Positions 53,533 through 64,000 of a stretch of DNA of 64,000 bases are shown piece after piece (within the stretch, counting starts at the first letter, position 1; each line of letters begins with the position of its first letter). The notes beneath the pieces were generated by a model. That model did no database searches. It was not told the DNA's origin and saw only the letters and a program-made list of their open reading frames with translations. Source of the DNA: Adiantum capillus-veneris (lineage: Eukaryota > Streptophyta > Polypodiopsida > Polypodiales > Pteridaceae); the NCBI GenBank assembly GCA_014529385.2, contig CM043967.1:5905001-5969000 (forward strand), given 5' to 3'. The position numbers were made by a program, and so were the translations under genes.

Positions 53533-56319
53533 TGTAAGGTCTCTGACCCGACCCAAAAAGAGCACCATTGTACCTTGAAATGAATATAATGGAAAAAGTT
53601 ACTATTTTTAACAGTTTTCCGAATTCTGTCAGTGCCATGATGTTTAGAATTTTTTAAATCTTCAAAATGTGAATTAAAATAATTTTTGTAAAAAAATTCC
53701 AAAAATAGTAAGTTTTTGGTCACCCGACCCATCCAGTTTTGACCGTCTCGAAAAACTGCACCCGTATCCCGAATTTGAAAAAATGCATTTTCGGACCCCG
53801 AGGGCTGCTAAATATGGCAGGTACTCGGGCCAGTATGCCTTAGTTAGAGCTCGGTATAGCAATTTTCGGAATCAAATTTCGACTCGTATGACCCGTCTTA
53901 GCCTAAAACCAAATTTTCCCAAAACTGTCCGAGGAGGCACCGAAGCCCGAGGCTGTGTGGGAACAGGCTCCAGGCCACTCCGGGTCAGCTTTAGCAGCTA
54001 GGGGCGCCTTTTGTTCTTGTGGGAGTCTTGGCAGAGTTTCCAAGCTTGCAACTAAGTGTGAGAGCCAGTTAACCAAGCCAACTGGACACTTGGTGGGTAG
54101 GAGACTGGACTTGCCATGCTTAACTAGAGTAGCTCCCAGATGCAAATAGCAAGCAGGGTCGATTTTCAACTTGAGGAGGCCTATTTAAAGGTGTGCTCAC
54201 ACACACACACATAGACACATGCTCACACACATCCCCAGTACACACACACCTACACACACACCCAATACACACACACACCTACACACACCTTGGGGAGGTG
54301 CTGCCGGTACACACACAGTTTTGAAGGAGAAGCAAGAAGGGAGGTGCTGCCAAAATTCTCATCTTGAGGATTCATTGGATCAGAAAAATCAGAGGATTCT
54401 CAACCCCTAATCACGGTAATTATGGTTTAATTCTTGCTCTTCTTAATTCTCATCATTATTCTCCCAAATTCTTCGTCTACTATGCCTACTTTTAGCTATA
54501 ATTCCCAATAGGTGCTCTCTAAGTTTACATAGCTATACTCCATTACATAATCATCATTCAATTAGCTAATTTATACAGCCATTCATCATTCTTAATCGAT
54601 GATTAATACATGATTAGGAAAGATTTCTCTCTCTAGGTAGCATAGTTATTAAATTGTCAGCCGCAATAATGTAGATTTGATGAAATTCATTCTTTTACCA
54701 TTCAATAGTATTGTAATTAAATTAGAATCAATCTTCTCTCACATTAAGATGTGATTAAGGCTAAAATTAAACCGTCATTAGGCCAATAAGATGAGAATTT
54801 TCTATCACACATGCCTGCGGTAATTCTGCATCTTCAAATCGCACTAGGAAAGTGATTGAGCTTGCTTACTTCATCTCTCTTGTAAATCAATTAGTAAAAT
54901 TCTGAATTTCTTAATCATCTAAGCCAAGTGATTAACTTTAGAGCCAGTTCCCATAGGGCAAGTAAAGAACTACCCATAAAATTGCTAGGTCTCGAAGGAA
55001 AAACCTAATCTCTTGCATAAGGAGGATTCTTCAATGATTCTAATCTCAAATTTGGTTTGTTATGATGCTCTCGGACCTTAGCTCTTTTTATTCAAGTTTA
55101 TCATTTAAAGTAGTGAGTATAAAATGGCCCCAGATAAGAGAACTCGCTTCGGTGGTGCCCACGACCGCGAGGTGGGAATGAGCAACGTGAATGGAAAGGG
55201 AAAAGCTCCCATGGACGAACAAGCAACGGCCATCTCACGAGCCATTGACGAAGAAATGGAAGAGGTAGGTCACAATTTTATTCAGTTGTTTAATTAACAT
55301 TGCACACGTTTAGCTAGGAAGGAACATATCCCCAAACATGTTGGAGAAATCCGACGAAAATTCCGGCATTTGAATTCATTGTACATTTAAGTCTAAGGTA
55401 GGAAAGAAATGATTGATGAATATACTGTTTGCAATAGGAAAGAATGTTTGCTAGGGAAAATTTAGCTCGACATGTTTATTCTATTTCCAATGTTGAATTA
55501 GTCCTGACCCCCCTATTGATCACAGGGGGCAGAGTTCCTCGTTAAGGGCTCTTGAATCCACGACTTGCTTTCTATGCGGTGGATACCCACGTCTTGCTTT
55601 CTATGCGGTGGGAGTGTCCATGTCGTGCTTTCTATGCGGTGGACATACCTAGTTGTATGGGCCGCTAGGCGACAATGGGAGGAGTAAACTCTCACTGGAG
55701 GGGGGATGTTGTACCTCCAGAACATTTGAATTTTAATGAATAAGTTTGAGTAGAATTTTTACTAGAATACTGTCTTGGTGCCGCTTTGCAATACTGATTG
55801 AAGGTCTGTCTTAATGAACATTGTGATTCGGAATTTAATCAAGGAATGTTTATGTTGAACAATCATTGTGGTAGTAATTAGGACACACAAGGAAGTGTGA
55901 GTGTGGGGGTGGAAAGTGGGGGCTTGGCGCAGGTTGCCAATGCCTATGAGAAGGGTGGTCCCGATTGGTCGGGAACTCTCTGTCCCCATAGTGTTAAAAT
56001 CGATAATAGTAATACTCATTGCCCCTAAAGCGGCGAATTCTCGAGTGTACATGCCTCTGAAACATGGGGAAAAAGGCACTCGAGGTTTTCTCTCTTCTTG
56101 GAAGGTGGGTCTTAGGATCACTAGATAGGATAAGTACGCTTCCCCTGCGAGGTGGAGCTAGATCTCTTGCTAGTAGGCTCGAACTCGACTCTTTTTGTGA
56201 TGAGAGATGGTCCGCTAGTTGAACCCTGAACCACTTTTTTTGCTTCCGCTATAGATCTAGTGGCCACCAGGTTCACCATCAGATCCGCCGTCTTGATATG
56301 GCGGGGTGGGGACCTCACA
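53533..56319 (+). mobile_element. Chromovirus 3' LTR
   Basis: This is the partner of 20450-23246, colinear along its length. It has CCTATTTAAAGG at 54180-54191 as candidate TATA box, CA-rich runs at 54200-54295, the open exon 55124-55264 with donor GTAGGT, and three instead of four 29-31-bp repeats. ACGAC follows. Confidence 0.95.
55124..55264 (+). CDS. Copy of the LTR-encoded exon in the 3' LTR
   Basis: Forty-seven open codons end at the same donor (GAG/GTAGGT, 55265). Compared with the 5' copy, about seven changes alter amino acids and one does not, so there is no sign of constraint since insertion. From this LTR the donor would face the outermost element's DNA, not exon 2. Confidence 0.5.
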
Positions 56320-56324
56320 ACGAC

Positions 56325-58490
56325 AGTGTGATATAAGCACATACTCACCTTCTATAAGACTAATATCCATGGAACTCAAGTTTACCTAGATCCTAATGAG
56401 GAGTATGCCATTCACATTGATGACCATGACATGGAGTTTAAAGAGGAAATAAGGACAAACAAACAAGGAAAATTTTATATGGATAAAAATGGGACTCAGT
56501 ATTTAAAAGTTGAAAACCCTCATGTGAAAGACAAATGGGGATTATAAGTGAATACCATAATTATAAATATGGCAGAAAAAGAAGGTCCACCAACTTTAGA
56601 ATTCGAGGGATATGATCAAGTTGATCAGAAACCTTTGAAATGGCTTAGCACGGATAATCCTAGGATCAAAGTCTATTGTTGGGTGGATAGGAACATCAAG
56701 GATCTTTTATGGACGTCTCATGCCAAATCAGGGTAGTTAACACCCATGAAGATCATCTAATATCTTCAAATCAAAGACAAGGGTTCAACAAATCTACCAA
56801 CTTACCTTTTTAGGGATTGTTATAATAACTTTTTTATGATGAGTCCTGAGGAGGTAGAACAGACCAAATACAAAGGGTGCTCTATAAGAGACTGGATATT
56901 GGGCCAAGGACCAAAAACCATTCCAAGAGAGGAACTCTATGACAGATCTTTTGGAAGCAATGTTAAAAAACCCGAACCTACCTCATCACAAAGAAAACCG
57001 AGTGACATTAAAACCAGTCCATGACTACATGAGTCACTCTTTCCAACAGATTGGCTTGAAGGACTCGAGATAGGACCAACTGCCAGAAGAGTTGGAGCTG
57101 AGCTAAACAGATGTGTCAGACCAGTTGATTTTTAAAAATGGGTTAGAAAATACAGTGGATCTAGGGATCTATATGACCACTTAGCAAGCTTCAAGCAAGT
57201 GCTAAGAGTAGAATCCATATTTGATTTCCTTACTCAGTTTGAGGGATTTGGGATGAATTTAGAAGGAAAAGCTCTGACATGGTTCCAAAACATTCCATTA
57301 AAGTCAATCATGGATTTGAATACATTAGCTCAAGGGTTCGTAGCTGTATGTTCCAAAATTGGAATCAAACATAATACGGTAGCTCAAATCTATAGCTTCA
57401 AACAGAAACAAGGTGAGTCTGTTAGGGATTGTGCGACTAGGATGAAGCAATACATTGCAAGGTGCCCAGAACTAGAAATACTTGGAAGAAAGATTAGTGT
57501 CATTATTTCTAGAGGGATTTCTAAACAAAGAACTTCATGCTACACTGTATAGCAAGAAACATATGACCCTAGTGTGTATCAGATGCTTTTGACCTGGGAG
57601 ACAATTGTGATATTTTCAATGAACAAGATGTCCCTAAGGATACTCAAAGTGAGAAAACAACAGCCACAAAACCAACACAAGTGGGAACAGCTGCTGCAAC
57701 ATCACTTACAGCCATAGAAGACATGCTCAAACAAATGAACAAAATGATGAGTAAAAAAGCACCTATGAGAGGACCAGGATAAGGGATACCTCAACAGGGA
57801 CAACCCATTAGGCCACAAAAATGGTGTGATATCGACAGTGAATGGACCAACCATGAGACCAATGAGTGGTATTATCGACCAAAGTATGATGGAAATGTTC
57901 AATCTGTGTCCATGAGGCCACAAGGACAACCCATGCACAACTATCAGCCTAATATGGCCCCAGCACAAAGACCACCGATGGGTATGGAAAGACGGGTATG
58001 GGTAGACCACAACCAGTGTTGGGTCAACAACCTCCATATCCTGAATATAATGTAGTGCCTGTAAAGTACATGCATTCAAAAGGAGTTATAGATGAACAAG
58101 CACTAGTGCCTGTTACACCTTATGTTGAGCCTAGTCCATCTACAATAAGGGTAGAAGGAGAGTGGTATAATTCATATCCACCCGTCAATGGAAGAATCTG
58201 TGACTTATGCTACACGAGAGATTACACTGATTTACTATGTGGCTAATCAAGGTGTTAGACTTCCTATGGTAAGACCCATGATTAAGCCAAGGACTGGAAA
58301 CTACCATAATTGTGGTGCAAATGATCATTGGAAAAATGAATGCCTAGAACTTGACAAGAACATTAAGACCATTGTAGCTTTCTGTACACAATGTTTCAAA
58401 AAGGGTGGACACTTCCCTGAAGAATGTCCAAAAAATCCTTTTAAACAAACGAAAAGCAATGGTGAATGTAGTCTAAGTGATGCCTAGTAG
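56325..58490 (+). pseudogene. Outermost Tat-like element: gag N-terminus, capsid, knuckles
   Basis: After the second ACGAC the gag resumes: GTQVYLDPNEEYAIHIDDHD, QVDQKPLKWLSTDNPRIKVY, and the capsid part FDFLTQFEGFGMNLEGKALT, GIKHNTVAQIYSFKQKQGES. Further on come a Gln/Pro/Met-rich stretch and knuckle-like motifs NCGANDHWKNEC and CTQCFKKGGHFPEEC (about 58310-58430). Stops and shifts are frequent. Order and motifs match the minus-strand Tat-like gag at 46326-43700. Confidence 0.85.
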
Positions 58491-60960
58491 CTCTTCAGAG
58501 AGTGAACCTATTGTTCCAATCAAGGTGATCACTAGAGCCTAGGCTAAGAAAAAGAAACATAATTCCTTTGATGAATCAGAGAATACTAAAATCTCCTCTC
58601 AAAAGACCAAGAAAAGAAGAAGTCAAAGGTATGAGATGAGAAAACAGAAACAAAAGGACGAAATTGGGAAAAAAGCCAAGAAACTATTCCAGGAAAGAGT
58701 GAAAGACACTGGGAGTCAAATCAAAGAAACAACAATGAAATCTGGAGGATCAATTTTGGTAGACAAAATTTTTGAGCCAATCAATGCAGCCTTGAAAGCT
58801 TTCCTAGCGGGACTTAAATCAGGTCAAAACATGGAAAACAAATGTAAAAACTGTCCTTCTCTAGATATGGAAGCAATTAAGCTTGAAGCTTATCAAAGTT
58901 TAGTAAGAATTACTCAAGAGATGCTGGAAAAACAAAAACCCAATCTTGAGAGTATAGCAAAACCGGAGGAGCTTGTGGTAGAAACCATAGTAAAGAAAAA
59001 CTCGAAGTGGTGGTAGAACCCCAAACTAAAGAGCCAAAACTCATAATGCGGACAGTGAAGATGCTTTAGATGGAATTCCATTCGTAGAGGAAGACTGGCC
59101 AAGACATTTATGGGAAAAAGTAAGATAGATTAACGATGGGAGCATAACATTGAAGTCAGCTCCTATAGAGGAAGTTTGGTTAGACAATCTACCTCCTGAT
59201 ATGGACAATGATGTACAATCCTTGTATGGAGATTGCAGATTTGAAGCATGAGGAATGTCTAAACCATTGACTCTAAAAACACTACCCTCTTACTTAGGAG
59301 ACAACGAAGACGAGTCCATAGTGTGTAAAACCACTCAGGTAATAAAAGCGGAACAGACCCTAGAGGTAGACAACATCCACTCAATCATTCTACACCCATT
59401 CAATGCACTCTTACTTTGGAAGAACTATCAAAAGTCAGACCATATTTATGAAATGATTTACAGAAAACTCTAGAGAAGGTGGAGATAACATGGCTAATTG
59501 CAAAAAGTTTGGATAAATTGAAACATGAATTGGATAACAAGGAGATTACATCCGTCCCAATGAACAAAGCCGAAGAATACTACAAAGGGGAACAAGGAAA
59601 CACAACCCTCTCGGTGAGATATAATGATGTAGAAACCATGGCAATACTAGACAGTGGGGCAGGCATAGTTACAGACACAAAAGTAGTGTGAAAATCATGA
59701 GGAAAACCAGTCGTTAGACAAACTTGAATGAAATTACAGTTGACTAATGGACACATAGAAAAACCCCTAGGACTGCTTGAAAAAGTGATAGTTAGTTCCT
59801 GTGGAATTGATTATCAACATACTTTTGCGATAGTGAACTTTGGGAAGAAACTTAACTATAAAATCATCTTGGGAATACCATTCATACGACAAGTACAGCT
59901 CATTCAAGATTGGGGAAACAAGTACCTATACTTGAAGCAAGTGGGATCAATCACAAGGGTCAATTTAAAGGATCACACTTATAGAGATGTCATGAAAACA
60001 CCCATTCAAGAATTTGACTCAGTCTCTTCGGCTGAATCAAAGCTTCCATTTTGGTTAAACAAAGATACACCTATTTGGATGTGTGGAGCCTTAGAAAACA
60101 AGAGTTTAAAATGAGGAGAATGTATCTTATGAAGGGATTGCACAGATGAATCATATGTACCTGAACCCTTTCCAAAGCATTTTGTTTGAGCCATTTGAAT
60201 GGACTCAAATTTTGACAACAATGGATGTGTATGTAAATACGTCTATGCCTACTCAATTTTTCAATGAGGATGGATATGACATAATTCCCACATATTGAAG
60301 ATATTCGAATTTCAGGAACCCAAGGACTTACTAAAAGCTCAACAAGTCTTTTCAGACCTCTATTATGATGCTACTGACGAGTTTGAAGGACATTCAACTA
60401 CATTTGATGATTCTGGGTCAGAAAAAGAACATGTAAGAGCCAAACTACTCATAAAAGGAGGAGAGGAAAAGTTTTTTGACTTTCCAAACCAGAAAACAAG
60501 AAGACAAAAATGGTAGACACAAAAAACTTGAAATCTAGACCTATGCCATCAGTTTTTAGTAGAACACAGTTTCTGATGCAGATAGATGCACATGAGTGTG
60601 TTAAGGACAAAATCATGGGTAGATATCCTTCAGACTAGCAAATAAAGGACATCAAAAATATCAACAAAAATGAGAAAGGAAACTCAATCAAAACCTAAAT
60701 GCCAAGATGATGAATCATCCATGACTTGGGTTGAACGAAAGAAAAAATATCAAGAGTTGAAGAAAAGTCTCAAGGAGATGTATACCACTGAAATAGAAAC
60801 AACCGAGGAAGAGAGTAAAGATGTAATGAGTGTTCCATCCCATTACAAGAAATATACTCTCCAAGATCGAAAGATCATATCAAACAGCCTGTAAGGGAAC
60901 TAAGAAAACAGGGTGAGTCCTATGAAGGACCTAAAAATGCAAAGAAGATAGATCTAGCCG
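58491..60960 (+). pseudogene. Outermost element: gag C-terminus, protease and spacer
   Basis: A basic coil (YEMRKQKQKDEIGKKAKKLF) is followed by GSILVDKIFEPINAALKA and LKTLPSYLGDNEDES. Protease shows ETMAILDSGAGIVTDTKVV (about 59635-59690) and VSSCGIDYQHTFAIVNFGKK, with second loop YKIILGIPFIRQVQLIQDWG. A long acidic spacer ends MSVPSHYKKYTLQDRKII. Several stops and shifts make it a pseudogene. It is the direct counterpart of 44098-41060 on the minus strand. Confidence 0.85.
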
Positions 60961-62650
60961 AATCAGGAGAAGAGCCCAGACCTGCCTACATTGCAAATGA
61001 CTTGATAGAAGAAGAACAAGAGTTTTTGCTAATCTTGCTGAAAGAATATCAAGATATCTTTGCTTGGTCTTATAAAGATCTCAAGGGTGTTGATCCAAAA
61101 TCTGCCAACATACCATACCTATGAGAGATGATGTAAAACCAAGTAGACAAAGGCCATATACTTATAACAAAACATTTGCCAAAAAGATCAAAGAAGAGAT
61201 AGAGAAGCTCAAGGAAGACGAATTCATTTATAAAATTGAACACACAGATTGGGTGTCTCCGATTGTGGTGGTACCCAAGAAAAATGAAAAATTAAGAGTG
61301 TGTGTAAATCTCAAAAAAGTGAATGCAACCACCATTAGAGATAACTACCCTCTTCCCCAATCACCGAGCATGTTTTAAAACGAGTTGCAGGAAAAGAAGC
61401 TTACAGCTTTTTAGATGGATTTTTAGGGTACAATCAAATTTTGGTTGATCCCAAAGATCAGCATAAAACTGCCTTTGCAACTGAATGGGGTATTTTTTCC
61501 TATAGGGTTATGCATTTTGGGTTAACTACTGCTCCTGCCACTTTTCAAAGATTGATGAGCCATGCTTTCAAAGAATATCTTCGGAATTTCTTGGAAGTAT
61601 ATATGGATGATTTATGTGTACATTCATCAATCCGCGCTGATCATTTTGAACACCTCAAAAAGGTATTCAAAAAATGTAGACTTTATAGGATTTGCTTACA
61701 TCTTGAAAAGTGCACATATATGGGCACACAAGAAAAAATTCTTGGACATAAAGTGTCTAAAAATGGCATAACGATCGATATGGATAAAATTGATGTTATT
61801 GCTGAATTGCCTAGACCGACAATAGTCAAAGTGGTTCAAGATTTCATGGGTCATTGTGGATATTACAGACGATTCCTTTACATGTATGCTATAATTGCAA
61901 AACCCATGTATGGCCTGATTACACTCTTTGTATATGGACTGATGAGTGTGAAAAATCCTTCATGAAGCTTAAGCAAGCTCTCACTTCAGCCCCAATATTG
62001 AAAGCACGAGATTGGAATAAGATAGTCCATATACATGTTGATGCTTCCAATTTTGCCATTGGATGTATATTAGCTCAACCAAGAGATGAAAAAATTGATT
62101 TTCCTATTTCTTATGCTAGTAGATAGTTGAATGTGGCAGAGAAAAACTATACAACCACCGAAAGAGAAGGATTAGGGATGATCTATGCCGTAAAAAAGTA
62201 TAGACATTACATATTAGCCAAAAAAATTGTGTTCTTTGTGGACCACCAAGCTTTATTGTACTTGGTCAACAAGCCATGCAACACAAGGAGAATAGTGAGA
62301 TGGTTTATCATTCTTTTAGAATTTGATTTCACTATAGCTGTAAAAAAAGGCACCACACACCAAAGAGCAGATCATTTATCAAGGATTATTTCAGGAGAAC
62401 CACCCAAAGGGGTAGACGATGATCTACCAGATGCATATTTGTTCTTCGTAGAAATGATACCCCATTCGTCAGAAGATATGGTTTCATTGATGACCATAGC
62501 TCAAGTGGATTCTCAAATACCACTTCCTATTACACCCAAATTAATTGGGCAATCAGGTATGTATCAATTACTAGCTGGAAGGTTATACAAAGAAATCAAG
62601 ATGGAATATTTCTTTTGTGTATTAATCTTGAGGACAAAACCCAATACCTA
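60961..62650 (+). pseudogene. Outermost element: reverse transcriptase and RNase H
   Basis: DIFAWSYKDLKGVD (about 61055) leads to KTFAKKIKEEIEKLKEDEFI, VVPKKNEKLRVCVNLKKVNA, and the catalytic YMDD at 61600-61611. LGHKVSKNGITIDMDKI follows, with a shift near 61950. RNase H: HIHVDASNFAIGCILAQP, a TAG at 62124-62126, TEREGLGMIYAVKKYRHYIL, FFVDHQALLYLVNKPCNT and THQRADHLSRI. The gene is broken by shifts near 61370 and 61950 and by stops. Confidence 0.9.
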
Positions 62651-64000
62651 AGTCAAGCATACATTACCATAGCAGGACTTCACTTTACAGAAGACCAAAC
62701 TATGTAATAGATCTTGAGACTTCAAGTATTTTGGCCAACCATGAGAAGTGATGTTCACTCATTTGTGAAAAACTACCTTCAATGCCAGAAACAAGCACCC
62801 ATACCTCACGTGGCATTATTTCAAGTTTCACTTGTTCCTAAGTGGAGTCACTATCTAGTTACTTACTTATCAAATAGGACATTTCCGGAGGATATGACTA
62901 AATGCCACCAAAGAGCTATTGAAACAGAATCAAGAGACTATGCTCTTATTGAAAACCAATTGTATCGGCGGAGAGGAAAGGATCAACATTTGCGTCTTTG
63001 TGCAAATGAATATATCCCCACTGTAGAACAAGCACATCCTGGAATAGCTAGAGGTCACTTTTCTAGTGAAACCACCACTAGTTAGAGCAATTTTAATGGC
63101 AGGCATATGGTGGCCAACACTTTTTGCAGATGCCAAAGAATATGTTTGAAGATGTGATGCATGCCAACGAGAAAAAATACCAACAAGGGTCGATAGAACG
63201 CCTTTAAGACCAATGATGGGGGCTAGAGCTTTTGCAAAATGGAGCAAAGATTTTGTCAAGCCAATACAATCACTTGCTTATAGAACTCAAGATCAGTATA
63301 TCATTGTAGCTACGGACTATTTGACCAAGTGGGCAGAAGCTAAGGAAACCAGAAAGAATGATTCTAGAACCACAGCCACATTCTTGTATGAGAATGTATT
63401 CACAAGATATGGACTTCCAATAGAAATTGTCAGCGGATAGGGGAACTCATTTCCTCAACGAGGTAATTGAGTATCTACTGAATAAATTTATGGTCATCCA
63501 TAACAAATCCGCTCCATATCATCCACAAGAAAAAGGAAAAGCTAAGCACACAAATACAATTCTTAGCTTGATATTGACTAAAGTGGTTAGTTCAGTAAGA
63601 ACTGATTGGGAAATGAATCTACATGCTGATCTATGGGCTTATAGAGTTTCATTCAAGACAGCTTTAAATGCTACACCCTTTAATCTTGTTTATGGTCTTG
63701 ATGCCATACTACCGATAGTTAGTTCGGGACGAAATAATTGGAAAATGAATCTACATGCCGCTCTATGGGCTTATAGAGTTTCATTCAAGACAGCTTTAAA
63801 TGCTACACCCTTTAATGTTGTTTGTGGTCTTGATGCCATACTACCGATAGAATTTCTATTGCTGACAATAAGGGTAGCTAAAGTTTTTGAGTGGACTGGA
63901 CATGAATTGTCAGAGAGACTCAAAGTTTTATAAAAGCTTGATGAGCAAAGGCTAATATCTGTAGCTCACATCTATGCACAAAAACGGAAGCAAAAATAAT
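62651..64000 (+). pseudogene. Outermost element: two zinc modules and integrase core (runs off the window)
   Basis: First module remnant: IAGLHFTEDQ...LQVFWPTMRSDVHS...LQCQ. Linker: SHYLVTYLSNRTFPEDMTKC. Second module: VEQAHPGIARGHFSSETT...GIWWPTLF...CDACQREK. Core: QYIIVATDYLTKWAEAKETR (first Asp), VSADRGTHFLNEVIEYLLNK (second Asp, after a shift at about 63430), SAPYHPQEKGKAKHTNTI. A 132-bp in-frame tandem duplication follows (63586-63849). The frame reaches a TAA at 63931. The third ORF, tract and 3' LTR should lie beyond 64000. Confidence 0.88.
63586..63849 (+). repeat. 132-bp tandem duplication inside integrase
   Basis: 63586-63717 and 63718-63849 are two copies of a 132-bp (44-codon) unit containing LWAYRVSFKTALNATPFN. 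They differ by roughly ten bases, and the duplication keeps the frame. Confidence 0.92.

Larger units (their letters stand above)
20450..56319 (+). mobile_element. Chromovirus (Ty3/gypsy with chromodomain), complete with both LTRs, interrupted
   Basis: Two LTRs of 2,797 and 2,787 bp (20450-23246 and 53533-56319) both run TGTAAGGTCT...GGACCTCACA. They are flanked by ACGAC at 20445-20449 and 56320-56324. A primer-binding site follows the left LTR and a purine tract precedes the right one. Without the nested Tat-like element the length is about 10.7 kb. Gene order is leader exon, gag, protease, reverse transcriptase, RNase H, integrase, chromodomain. The long LTRs and C-terminal chromodomain suggest the Tekay/Del branch, which I infer rather than show. 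Stops and frameshifts in pol make it inactive. Confidence 0.95.

Overview
The window is repeat-rich intergenic DNA of a land plant with a large genome. The evidence is plant-type Ty1/copia and Ty3/gypsy elements, tRNA-primed LTR structures, and one decayed pentatricopeptide-repeat (PPR) fragment. A fern, lycophyte or gymnosperm would fit, but the sequence does not settle the species. I see no intact host gene and no rRNA, tRNA or CRISPR locus.

The main structure is a four-level nest of LTR retrotransposons. (1) The outermost is a plus-strand Tat-like gypsy element with its 5' LTR at 18641-19534. Its body resumes at 56325 and runs off the window end. (2) It is split by a plus-strand chromodomain gypsy element (chromovirus) at 20450-56319, with 2.8-kb LTRs and target duplication ACGAC. 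(3) That element is split by a minus-strand Tat-like gypsy element at 23762-48914 (0.92-kb LTRs, duplication CAAAA). (4) That one is split by a minus-strand copia element at 35157-40789 (0.8-kb LTRs, duplication GTATG). Removing each insertion plus one duplication copy rejoins the reading frames across the CAAAA and GTATG sites.

Left of the nest (1-18640) is older debris. It holds a minus-strand chromovirus pol remnant (1-1560), minisatellites, the PPR fragment (4700-5262) and a deletion-scarred plus-strand Tat-like remnant (5263 to about 15 kb). That remnant is interrupted by a 5-kb insertion (8554-13601) carrying a hairpin satellite and a small LTR element. A decayed LTR related to the level-2 chromovirus ends at 17186.

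The features most likely to be undescribed are these. The chromovirus LTR carries an open first exon with a splice donor that joins in frame to an open exon behind the primer-binding site, and a diverged relative keeps the same layout. The minus-strand Tat-like element has a second retropepsin-like domain after integrase, in the pol frame. Its family has two integrase-type zinc-binding modules before the integrase core. It also has a coiled-coil third ORF of about 1.1 thousand codons beyond pol. A 16-bp palindrome recurs at about 297-bp steps in its non-coding parts. Finally, a satellite is built of near-perfect hairpins with a four-base loop. Most elements are dead through premature stops, many explicable as C-to-T changes at CAG and CGA codons.
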